Assembly: GCA_050084515.1 (NCBI GenBank) | Contig: CM114273.1 | Coordinates: forward strand, 9,548,001-9,612,000 | From: Blasia pusilla | Taxonomy: Eukaryota > Marchantiophyta > Marchantiopsida > Blasiales | Length of the DNA: 64,000 bases | Direction of reading: 5' to 3' | Shown here: one piece after another, positions 1-9,800 of the stretch | How positions within the stretch are numbered: the stretch's first letter is position 1 | Layout: every line of letters starts with the position of its first letter | Notes under the pieces: model-generated | What the model saw: only the letters and a program-made list of their open reading frames with translations | Told to the model about the DNA's origin: nothing | The model's database searches: none | Position numbers and translations under genes: made by a program

Positions 1-355
1 TGATTGAGAAGCACTGAGTGTGCTTTGCTTACCTGAGTGGATTGTGCTTCTGACCTTAGTAGTTCAGTGTGCTAAGCACTGAGTGTGCTGCTGCTTACAG
101 ACTGAGAGGTCTGCTGACTTGAGGAGTTCAGTGAGTCTTGTGATACAAGGTGTATAGTAGTACTAACCTGAGTGGTTGCTATTGAGATGTCTACTGCTGC
201 TAACCTGAGTGGTTGCTATTGCACTAAGTGTGCTTGAGAATGCAAGGTGATCTGGTGATGCAGGTTGTCTAGCTCTTTCCTCTACAATCTAACCTGAGTG
301 GTTGCTATTGCACTAAGTGTGCTTGTAATAGCTAGGTTGTAGAGAAACTCTGATT
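1..355 (-). repeat. Repeat A, left copy (LTR-like), partial
   Basis: This is the reverse complement of 13994-14343, with the same internal motif (AGCACACTTAGTGCAATAGC followed by AACCACTCAGGTTAG) repeated two to three times. It runs off the left window edge, so its full length is unknown. The plus-strand copy at 14 kb continues into TATA-like sequence (GGTTATATACAGCC near 14414) and AT-rich DNA, which resembles a promoter-bearing LTR, but no TG...CA ends were fixed. LINE copy 1 abuts it at about 356-370, apparently inserted at the CTTTTTAGAATCAG end of the repeat. It contains no coding potential. Confidence 0.6.
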
Positions 356-454
356 CTAAAAAGATTTATTGTCCACGGGGACCCCACAGGGCCATGGGAC
401 TTAGTTTTGACACTTAACAACAAATTTGGAGAGAGAGCAAGCACCAGCGAGGGC

Positions 455-1398
455 CTAAGGGGTCCTCAGAGCCAGGTGAGTGTCCCTGGTCTTCACACAA
501 CTATGCAAGAATTTAGCAATCTGAGTCTGATTCTGCCTAGTCATGAACGGGAGGACCCTGGGAGCTCGGTGAACAACGAGATCCGGGAAGTCAAACCTAA
601 TGTGATCGTGAAAGGTGCAGTCGAAGAGGTAGTGATGTTCATCATCAACAAGCCCCGAGTTGCAAAATCTACATAATCTGTCCTCTCTTTTCTTCTGTGA
701 GAATTTTCCTTTCTCAATCTCCAGGTCAGTAGAGCCACATCTGAATCTCGCTAATGTATGACGTAGCTTAGTGGGAATGGGGGCAGAGATGTAGGAGGCT
801 TGTTGCATGGATCTGCAGTTGTTCATGAGGGTGTGGTAGCGCCTCATTCTTTCACCATTTTTGTGAGAGGAATTCCCCCTGCTTTCCCAGAGGCGCTGGT
901 GTCGGCCCCAGTTGATGGCAATGTAATTGTTGTGTAATTGTTCAGCAAGGTCCTGGTGGGTGGCCGTAGGCAGGTCACCGATGGATATTCCCCATTTCAT
1001 GAGCCACTCCGTGCAGTCATAGTACCAATTTTTAGCCCCAAGGGTGGCACTACTTTTTGAAACCACGTAGGCCCTGGCGGATAGACGATTGGGATCGTCC
1101 TCGCAGATATCCTCAAGGTGTTGGAGAAATGTGATCAAATTCTTAACAGCATGGATCTCCATTGGTACCTCCCCAAACTCAGCCAATAGAATGTCGTGGG
1201 GAGTGGTTTTCCTAATGCCCAGACTCTGACGCATGAAGAGTTTCTGGGGGGCCTCAAGGCCCTGGGGCCAAGCCTTGGAGCTGGGGCCCCACACTTCAGA
1301 TGCATAGAGTGTGGCTGGGATCACCAGAGCTTTGAAGAGATGGAGTTTCTGTGGAATATGCCAGAGTTCCATTCTTCTGCAATTGGATTGTAGCAGGT
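455..1398 (-). pseudogene. LINE-A ORF2 C-terminal region, copy 1
   Basis: It continues the RT behind the 1399-2036 insertion. RRMELWHIPQKLHLFKAL and TLYASEVWGP are typical of the thumb and post-RT region of such LINEs. RLCRFCNSGLVDDEHHYLFDC (read as two parts) is the Cys-Cys-His-Cys motif near the ORF2 C-terminus. It is about 305 residues, open, and ends shortly before the 3' UTR. It matches 12470-13353 of copy 2 over its full length. Confidence 0.8.
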
Positions 1399-2036
1399 GT
1401 AGACTAAAAGAAAAACAGGAGTAAACAAATACTGACTTTGATTACAGAGCTAATTTGTTTCTCCAAGCTCCAAGAAGTTACAGCAGATTATAGATACATG
1501 GAATAGCTTCACAGACGTCAAATAGGAAAGGAAACTCTGTACTTACAAAAACATGAGAGAGATCTGATTGATCTACTACTCACAAACTTCCTCCCTATAG
1601 GAAGAAGAGACTCTCTACACTATTGATGCCTTTTCAAGCAGCACACTATCTCCTCCAGCAGCAGGTCCTCCAAAACATCAACTCCTTCCATCACAATAGG
1701 TCAGCCACCCAAGCTGAGGGGCAGCAATACTGAAGTTCGCAGGTCCAGGAGCTGGGAATAGTAGAGAAGAGAATGAGAGTGCTCTGGTAAGCCTCTTGCT
1801 CTTATAGAATAGCCCCTGGCTATCTTAAACCCTAAAAGTCCTTAACTAAGGCTAAAGGAGGCTATTATGAAACCCTAAAGGTTTTTAACTAAGACTAAAA
1901 AAGCTATTGCGAAAACCTAAAGGTCTAGTTAATAAATCTAAAAATAGAATTTTACCTATAGATAGAAAAAGTTAACTTTTCATAGTAAAAAACATATTTT
2001 TTCGCTCCTGATCTTACAGTTGCAATTTCAACATAG
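1399..2036 (-). mobile_element. Insertion in LINE-A ORF2, solo-LTR-like
   Basis: Copy 2 of the LINE is continuous through this point. Here about 630 bp intervene, flanked by TAGAC on both sides (5-bp target duplication: GTAGAC at about 1400 and ATAGAC at about 2031). The content is non-coding and AT-rich at one end, with repeated AAACCCTAAAAG-like runs (1830-1925). A 5-bp duplication and lack of coding sequence fit a solo LTR, but clear TG...CA termini are not seen. Orientation is undetermined; the strand given is that of the host LINE. Confidence 0.45.
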
Positions 2037-3146
2037 ACCCCTCAAGCCTGCATTGATCTTGTTACGACTCCCATTAGCTCTCCATTGGTTGTTGGGTTTG
2101 AGTTGCACCCCCAGGTATATGTACTCACCCACAATCTCAATGATCTCCCTTCTCATTCCCTGGCTGAAGGTGAAAGTGTGTGACCGCTGCGCCGTAGGGA
2201 GCTGTGATCCAAAGATGATTATCTTCGTTTTCAGCAAGTTGACTTCCATGCCCGATTTGTTGCAGAAGCTTGAAAGTGCATTCAGGTAAAGTTGGAGCCC
2301 ATGTGCTGTTCTAGACATCAGAACTATATCATCTGCATACAGGAGCAGGGGGATGAGGCAGTGTGCTAGCTCTGGTGGATCTCCATTCACTCCAGAAAGC
2401 ACCTCTTCAAGTTCGTCAATGTAGAGCCCAAACAATGTAGGTGAGAGGGGGCATCCTTGTTTGACTCCGGTGTTGGAAGATAGAGTTTCAGATCTGCCCC
2501 TCTTAGTGGCAATCTGTGCAAACACCTGAGCATATAAGACCTTGATCGCTTTAAGTTGTTGTGGTGGGACACCCAACTCTTCAAGTCGTTTCCAAAGGAG
2601 CGCCCTTGGGACTGTGTCAAAGGCCTTCTTGAAGTCTACAAAACAGCAGAACAATTTACCGGGCTTGTGACCAATGCTCGACTTGGAAGTTTCTTCAATC
2701 AGTACCCGGAGTGTGAGAAGGTGATCCAGGGTGCTATGTGAGTGTCGGAAACCTGCTTGTCCTCTGGCTCGCACCTTCTTTTCTTCAGCCCAGTCACTGA
2801 TTTTCCTTTCCAGCAGTAGCCCATACAACTTGGCCATGAGGGAGCTCACCATGATCGTTCTGTAGTTGGATGGTATCATTGGGTCTCCAGCCTTGAAGAG
2901 TGGGTAGATCGTATTCATTTGCCATTCTGGTGGGAAGCCCTGTTGAACTGCAGTATTGAACATTCTGGTGAGGGTTGGGCCAATTGCCTCACTAGCGAAT
3001 TTGAACATTTGAGCCTGGCACCCCAGGCCATCCTCTGGTTTGTTATGTAGCCTTTTGATTCCTGATGTGACATCGTCAATGGTGAAGCCCATTCGGCCAG
3101 GGGTCGGTGGGAGCGGCAGTGTTGGAGTGGTAAAGTTGGGTACCAT
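2028..3146 (-). pseudogene. LINE-A ORF2 reverse transcriptase domain, copy 1
   Basis: Reverse transcriptase fingers-palm of LINE type. The motifs in order are NYRTIMVSSLMAKLYG, GFRHSHSTLDHLL, CFVDFKKAFDTVPR (motif A), GVKQGCPLSPTLFGLYID (motif B) and LLLYADDIVLMS (catalytic YADD, motif C). All catalytic residues are present. The open frame ends at AGLRGLC because a 630-bp sequence was inserted there. The ORF2 product continues at 1398. The domain would synthesise cDNA at the nicked target if the ORF were whole. Confidence 0.9.
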
Positions 3147-3153
3147 ATGTGGT

Positions 3154-4509
3154 TCAGATCTGTAGATCCTGGAGTGGAATGATGTTCTGTCTATTCCTGA
3201 GTATTCTCCAGAATTTGGCCGATTGGTATTTCATCTGTTGTGTGAACTCTGTGATCTTGATGGCAATGTATTTGTGTTTCTTCCTACGTACCAATCGTTT
3301 GTAAGTTTTCTGCAACAATCGAGTGTGTGGAGAGTGTGGATCCTCCCTCAGCCGGTGATTCAGCTCCCTGCGGGCCTCTTTGCAGTCCTTGTCAAACCAG
3401 GGTTGGGAGAAGAACGTAGAAGTGGATCTAATGTGTTTGCCTCCAGACAGTTGGAAAGGTAGGACTTTTCTGCAACATTGATGTAGGATGTCGCTGAACT
3501 CAGTCGTGTTCACTGTGGGTGAGCACTCTGTAAGAGCCTTGTTGACGAGTGTGATGAGTTCATCCTTCTTTTCCTGAAGGAAAGTGTATCGACATTTGGT
3601 CGGCAGGGTTAATTTTTCTGCAGCCTCTGGGATGGTTTTGGAGACCATGATGTCAAAGTAGAGTGGTTCATGATCAGATTCTAGAACGGATGTGACCCGC
3701 ACATTGGCAACCAGATGTGGTAGTTGATGTACTTCCCCAATCAGGTAGTCAACCACTGATGTCGAGGTTTCTCTGTTGGAGTCAGAGTGTCCAATGGAAG
3801 TGCGACCTCCTGACTGTGGCCACATAGCCATGCCACTGGCGAGTACCAAACAATGTGTTGAGCAAAGTTGGAGAAGTTTCTCTCCATTGGCTGTTTTTTC
3901 CTTGTCCACTGAGTTGCGCTGCATGTGTGGGAAGAATACTTCTCTGAGAGACCCATCAGCCGACTGAGTATCAATCCCTTCCACGTTGGTGTTGTTTGAC
4001 ATCTAGATTGGAGCTTGAGTGTTGGCCGTTCTCCCATTGAAATCTCCTACTAGGAGGATATTTCCCCTGTGCATGTGGTGCTCAATAGATGTAGAGAGAG
4101 CCTCGTACGGGAATTCTCTTTTGAGCACAGTGGGACTGAAGTAGCAAACAGCAATGAGGAGATCTTTCGGTAACCCCACTTCTTTGTTGACCTTGATCCA
4201 GAGGAAGTGTTTCTCCTCATCAATGTTGGCTATGGAGACAAAAGGTTGTAACCATGGTGCTACCAAGCATGCCAGGCCACCGTGTCCTTTGCTTTTGCTG
4301 TTGGTGAGTGGGTTGTGGGTAGCAAAAACCTGGAAGTCCTCTGTGTTGGGAATGCGGTTGGAATCATGTTCATGTGTTTCAGCAAAAAAGATAAGGTCCA
4401 GTTTTGTGCCCAGATATGTAATGCCATTGCCTCTGGACCAGAATGGTACTCCACAATTGTGAAAAACTGCCTGAATGGATGGGTTGGTAATATCCTTCCC
4501 ATCCTCCAT
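3154..4509 (-). pseudogene. LINE-A ORF2 endonuclease domain, copy 1
   Basis: The N-terminal part of ORF2, starting at MEDGKDITNPS. It has the exonuclease-endonuclease-phosphatase layout: an ETHEHD segment (first catalytic acid region), GDFNGR (near 4035-4060), SVVDYLIG and SDHEPLYF (near 3670-3690), which fit the D/N and SDH motifs of LINE endonucleases that nick target DNA. An in-frame TAG at about 4005 falls right after GDFNGR and the frame continues unchanged behind it. The segment closes with DLQI and TGA at 3154-3156. The RT begins eight bases further on in another frame. Copy 2 lacks the GDFNGR-to-SDH part entirely. Confidence 0.8.
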
Positions 4510-4541
4510 TCCCTATAGGGAGGTCTTGTCATGGAGGTTTG

Positions 4542-5288
4542 TCACCTCCAAGTCCTGGTTCCGAGTTGTAGAATTGCCAATTCCCTGGTTGGAACTGAAG
4601 CGCTCATTGCCCCTCCTGTTTGTCGTGTTGGTGCTGCATTTTTGTTTCTCCTAGGTACTGGTGTCGTGGTCTTTCCTTCCCTGAGTTCACTCCAAAGACT
4701 GTTGTTGCAGGCAGCCAGAACCTTCTCCCTTTCAATAGGGAGTGCTGCTCTTTGCTTGGTGGTCAGATCTGGGAAGATACGGATAGCAGATCCTTTCAGG
4801 ACTGCTTTACTGCGGAGGATGGCCAACCTCGTTTCCATCGCTGGTCCCCGTTGTAAGGGATCAAATTGTACCAACATTGGTGCTGGTCGGTCCCCTGTTC
4901 CTTTCCCAAGTCTGATCCCTGTGAAGGTGACTGTTGGTGTGACCCCGAGAGTTGTGAAGACCTTCTCTTGCAAAACTGAATTACAGTCTTCTTCCTTGGA
5001 AAAGTGCAGTCCCATGATAACTAAATTGAGTTCTCTGGTTTTCCTATCCTGGATTTCTAGGACCCTATCTGCTTCCTCTTTTGCTACCTCTTTGGCTACC
5101 TGTGTTGCAACCTCCGTGATTTGTGTTGTGGTCGTGTGCTTGCCCACTACTTCAGTCCAGGTTCTAACAGGATTTGCAAGGCTGTTCCCAGTTACACGGT
5201 ACTCTTGCATTGCTTTCCCAAGCTGAGTGTTATCCTCTTTGAAGCAGGCAGCTAAGTCCTTCTTCAATTGCATGTTTTCAGCCCTCAA
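4542..5288 (-). pseudogene. LINE-A ORF1 protein (nucleic-acid-binding chaperone type), copy 1
   Basis: About 248 open residues. The N-terminal 90 are charged and heptad-like (RAENMQLKKDLAACFKEDN onward) and look like a coiled coil. The middle (RELNLVIMGLHFSKEED, then GVTPTVTFTGIRLGKG) has the beta-alpha-beta pattern of the RRM-like domain of L1 ORF1 proteins, followed by a basic tail. Such proteins coat LINE RNA. Codon positions align with 9952-10656 of copy 2. The frame opens just after a TAG with no upstream ATG comparable to copy 2, so the N-terminal region encoded at 9661-9939 in copy 2 is missing here. Family assignment is by pattern, not by alignment. Confidence 0.7.
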
Positions 5289-6610
5289 AGCGACCAGCTC
5301 TAATTCCAGAGTTGTCTTCTGAGCCGTCCATTCGAGGAGGTTCGATAGAGCAAGCTACTATAGAATGCCTGGTCTGAGGGCTTCATTTTATTTGTGGTCT
5401 CCAGATGAGTTGTCTGCTGTGGAAAACATGAGAAATAGGGATCCAAATGACCCACTTTAAATCTCAACACCTTAAATCTTAGTTGAAATTTGTTAATATC
5501 TAGTTTAGTCATGCTCTAAAATTGGTTAGTCAGATACTAACTTAGTTGGATACTAATTTAGTTAGCTAGAGATAACTTAGTGTTCCTCTATCTTTTAGGG
5601 TAACCTTGAATTAGGGCAATTCTCGAGTTAGGGTTAGCCACCATCTGTTATTTAGGGTATGGATCTGTTCAAGAAGATCTAAGGGCCAGAAGTGCTCACC
5701 CTGATGTATATAATGTCTCTGTTTAGAGAGCAGAAGTCAATTCTACAGCATGCACAGTTTTGGTGAGGACTCCTGAGGCTCTTGGTCCTGCTGCAGAGTG
5801 ATCAGAGAGTAGGAAGAGGAGATTGAGACTAATTGCTGTGCTTGCTAGAGCCTCACTGGAAGGCAGGTTGTTTTGTCAAGTATGCTGATGGAGATTGTTT
5901 GTGCTCAATGGTGAGCCATGTCTGATCTCTGAGCTGGTGACATGTGAGGACCTGTAGTGTGAGTGCAAGGTGTGACTGTGTAGAATCCTTCTTAGTATCT
6001 CTTAGATAGTAAGAAGAGTCACATCATGGTAGGGCTCTGATTTGGCAAAAGAGATAGGAACTGATTTGCTGATTGTGTACAAGCTGAAATCATGGATGGT
6101 CTAGCTGATGCTAGCTCTGACTTTGTACAAGGAGATACTTCTGCTGGTCAATCATATTCTCACTCTGGTTTTCCTATCCTGGATTTCTAGGACCCTATCT
6201 GCTTCCTCTTCTGCTACCTCTTTGGCTACCTGTGTTGCAACCTCCGTGATTTGTGTTGTGGTCGTGTGCTTGCCCACTACTTCAGTCCAGGTTCTAACAG
6301 GATTTGCAAGGCTGTTCCCAGTTACACGGTACTCTTGCATTGCTTTCCCAAGCTGAGTGTTATCCTCTTTGAAGCAGGCAGCTAAGTCCTTCTTCAATTG
6401 CATGTTTTCAGCCCTCAAAGCGACCAGCTCTAATTCCAGAGTTGTCTTCTGAGCCGTCCATTCGAGGAGGTTCGATAGAGCAAGCTACTATAGAATGCCT
6501 GGTCTGAGGGCTTCATTTTATTTGTGGTCTCCAGATGAGTTGTCTGCTGTGGAAAACATGAGAAATAGGGATCCAAATGACCCACTTTAAATCTCAACAC
6601 CTTAAATCTT
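5033..6610. repeat. 448-bp direct repeats (5033-5480, 6163-6610) around a 682-bp LTR-like spacer
   Basis: The two 448-bp blocks match at every position I compared except one (TTTTGC versus TTCTGC), so the duplication is recent. They cover the 5' part of LINE-A ORF1 plus about 130 bp of its leader. The spacer 5481-6162 is non-coding, with TAACTTAGTT-type repeats at its left and a GATGTATATAATG TATA-like stretch near 5704. The right block has no LINE body attached, which is unusual because LINE truncation normally keeps the 3' end. Unequal recombination or a template switch around an LTR is the likely origin. Confidence 0.7.
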
Positions 6611-6866
6611 TTTGATGTTTCACATCAAAAAGTCGTATTTAGTCATTATACAGTCCCAAACCAAATGTAAAGAGAAAGCAAGAGACATGAAAGATGTCCC
6701 GGATATTACTCTATATCTCATAATTCTTGTACGTGATATCTCAACTGCATAATGCTGTCCTTTGCTTTGTTAGAGAGAGTTATGTCCAGGCTTTTGTTTT
6801 TCACAGGTTGTCAAAATGTGATGGCTTTCGACGAAAAGAAACTTTAACTACGTTTTCTTTATATAG
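6611..6866. other. Intron upstream of the first visible PHT4-like exon
   Basis: No further transporter exon was recognised here. It contains a hairpin at 6608-6632 (11-bp perfect arms, CTTTTTGATGT and ACATCAAAAAG, 3-nt loop) and ends in the acceptor TTTATATAG before the exon at 6867. Confidence 0.5.
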
Positions 6867-9800
6867 GCTATACCATGGAGGGCCTTTTTCAGGGAGCCAG
6901 CAGTATGGGCCATGATGTATGCCCATTTTTGTGGAAACTGGGGGCATTATAATCTTCTCTCATGGTTTCCGACTTATTTCAGGTTAGCCTTTTCGCTACA
7001 AGTCAATTTCATGTGGTATGGTATCTCCAAATGTCGCAAGACTATGCAAGGTTACAATGTGGTCCCTTTGTCTTTCTCAGTGAGGAGCTTAACCTCGACC
7101 TAACAAATGCAGCGCTGGTAAGAGGTCTTCCACTTATTTTTATTCCACTATAAATGCTCCTGGAGATCATCGTGGTATGAAGGGCATGTGGAATGAAAAT
7201 CTTAATTTTGGTTTTTTATTGCTGTTCTGAAGATAAATGTGTGGTTAAATATCTTGCCTCACATAGCACAGTCTACTTTCTTTTGTGTAGTGAAGAATTC
7301 CTGTTAATACATGAACATGTACTGACGGGAATATTATGGATTGGGTGTCTTAGGGCAGGTCTCACTTCTTCCTCCACTAGGCTCAGTGCTGGTAGCGGGT
7401 GTTGCATCTTCTTTGGCAGACTACTTGATCTCTAAAGGGGTGGACACGACCTTTGTTAGTCTCACTTCTCTTTTACTCCATCGTAACAAAATTTCTTTTG
7501 AAGAGTTGTCTACAATTCCATGTTACCTGAGTGAAAAAAAATTCCAGGAAAATATGATATCTCCGGAGTGCAGCATGGATTTTTCTGAACTTATGTGTAA
7601 AGATTTCCACGTGATTTAAGAATGTCACATTGCTTGCTTGAATTGAAATTGAAATTCGCAGGAATGAGGAATTCATCTTTCACATTTTGAATTTGTAAAA
7701 TCATTGATCAGTATTTGTGTAGACCAAAGCATTCATATTTATTATTTTGCCGCATATAGGATCCTTTTAGGCTTCTCTCAGTTGAACAAATAGAACTCGA
7801 TGCGCATCGAGTTCTATTCAAATTTCATGCAGACTTTAACATGTCCAGGATTTGTGTTGTGGATTGTTCTGAGCATTACAGGTTCGAAAGCTTTGTCAAA
7901 CGATTGCCTTTGCATCACCAGCACTTTGCATGGCTATTGCTATACTGTGTCCAAATTTTCCTCCTTGGGTCATTGCACTTGTTCTTACAGTTGGTTCCAG
8001 CTTATCAACTTTCACTTTGGCAGGTAGAGTCTCATTTACCAACAAAATTTTCTAATTTTTGCAGATACCGCCTTGAATTGAATGAGGGGTTAGTTGTCAT
8101 TTGATCAATTTAGGGAGCTGATACTTTTTTTTTTTAATGGGGTTTTAATTTCATGATTGGATGGGCCCTAAGTATGACCCTTCTCTGAAAAGGGTTCACT
8201 GCTCAGGGGAGGAACTCTTGTGAGTGATTGCGACATTCATCTTGATTTAACTGTACTTAACTATTTTGAGTTTCTCTTACTCATGAATGTGGTGACACAG
8301 GACTTTATTGTACACACCAAGATATATCTCCAAAATATGCGAGCATTTTGCTGGTAAGAGTGATGACCATCTGAAGCTCTTAGTAAATGGGTTGGTTGCT
8401 GAAACATTTCATTGCATGGATACTGCGAGTAGTTTGTAACCTCACCTCTCAGCATATCCTTTCTGATCCCTCATTCCTGCTTGATGGGAAATAGCTGGAA
8501 TACCCCTCCCCAAGTTTCACAATTCTATTCCTGCTGAAAAGAGAGAAATCACTGTACTGTTCGTCACCTTTCGAATTTCCTTGTAATTCGTTGATCTCTG
8601 TTTAAGTTTGACATTCCTGTAGAGCATGTATCATACAACACTGGTAGATTATTGGTAAAGAGGGGCAATGTTCTTTCATGTGTTTTAGTGCATAGACAAA
8701 CTTCTTAAGTACTCGCTGTCAATCCTTTCTATGTTTCGTTTGCTGTGCAGCTGTCCAATCTTTCAGTTAAAATAGAAGTATGTGTAGGAAGGTATCTGCA
8801 AATTATTGACTTCTATAAGTCAGACAACACCCTGAGTGTCTCTCTCTTAAGATTTCAGGCCGCAAAGTCGAATTGGTCCTCATGGGTCACCCAATTTTTG
8901 TACAAGCTGCATCTACCGCCTTGGGCGACCCTGTCTACGAAAGAAAACAACAGATTGAACAAATTTTTGAGACGATTTTGTAGTTCAACCTCTCTTCCTC
9001 TCTCGGTCCCATGGCCCTGTGGGTCCCCGTGGACAATAAATCTATTCATTCATTCATTCTCTTTCTTCTTCTCCGTTTTATAAGATTTCAATCGGCAAAA
9101 TGGCATGGGGACTCATGAGTCGGGATATTTTTGCACAATCTGCATCTACATCCTTGGGCGACCCTGTCTACCATAGGAACGAAACGGACTGATGAAGATT
9201 TCAAATCGATTTCAATGCTCAACCTGTCTCCCTCTCCATAACTCCGAGTTTTCTTAGAGATGGACCGCCTTGCAACATTTTTGTCAAATTCCATCCCTGT
9301 TTTCAGAGTCTCCCTACTTCAAACCCAATTCCCTGCTCATGGGCCATGAGCTCCCAGCAAAATCGGGCAACACTTCCCTGGACAACCCCACCTAACCATG
9401 GAACGGGCAGAAACCAGGGATGTTGAGACGATTTTCATGCTCTAACCTCTCACTTATCCTCACGTAGAAGAGGCTGCGTTTTTCCTGGAGAAACGCACAC
9501 CCTATCTTATGGTTTTCCTCCATTCTCACTGCCTACGCACATAGCGGGTAGACTAGTACATTGAGTGAACACTGCACTATGACTGCTAAGGAACAACCAG
9601 CGTTGGAAATCTCGACGGAGAAGGTCCAAAGACACGACCAGTGTCAAGGAGGTCCAAGACATGACCAGTGTCATGTATCTCGCCCCCAAGCAGATGAAAT
9701 GGACGATCGGTGAGATCAAATGGATCACGCAGATTGATTGCACTATACCATATCTGGAAGTGGCATCCATCACCAATCGGTTCTCTGAATTAGAAGCAAA

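Larger units (their letters stand above)
356..5480 (-). mobile_element. LINE-A retrotransposon, copy 1 (broken)
   Basis: A non-LTR retrotransposon of L1-like organisation read on the minus strand: ORF1 (5288-4542), then ORF2 with apurinic-type endonuclease, reverse transcriptase and a C-terminal Cys/His motif. The 3' end near 365-400 has the family signature CCCATGGCCCTGTGGGGTCC followed by GTGGACAATAAAT. The other copies end in ATTC repeats, but this one joins repeat A directly. Defects are an in-frame TAG in the endonuclease, a TGA plus frame change before the RT, and a 630-bp insertion behind the RT. Upstream of about 5345 the 5' region is unlike copy 2, so this copy is chimeric or rearranged there. 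Confidence 0.85.
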
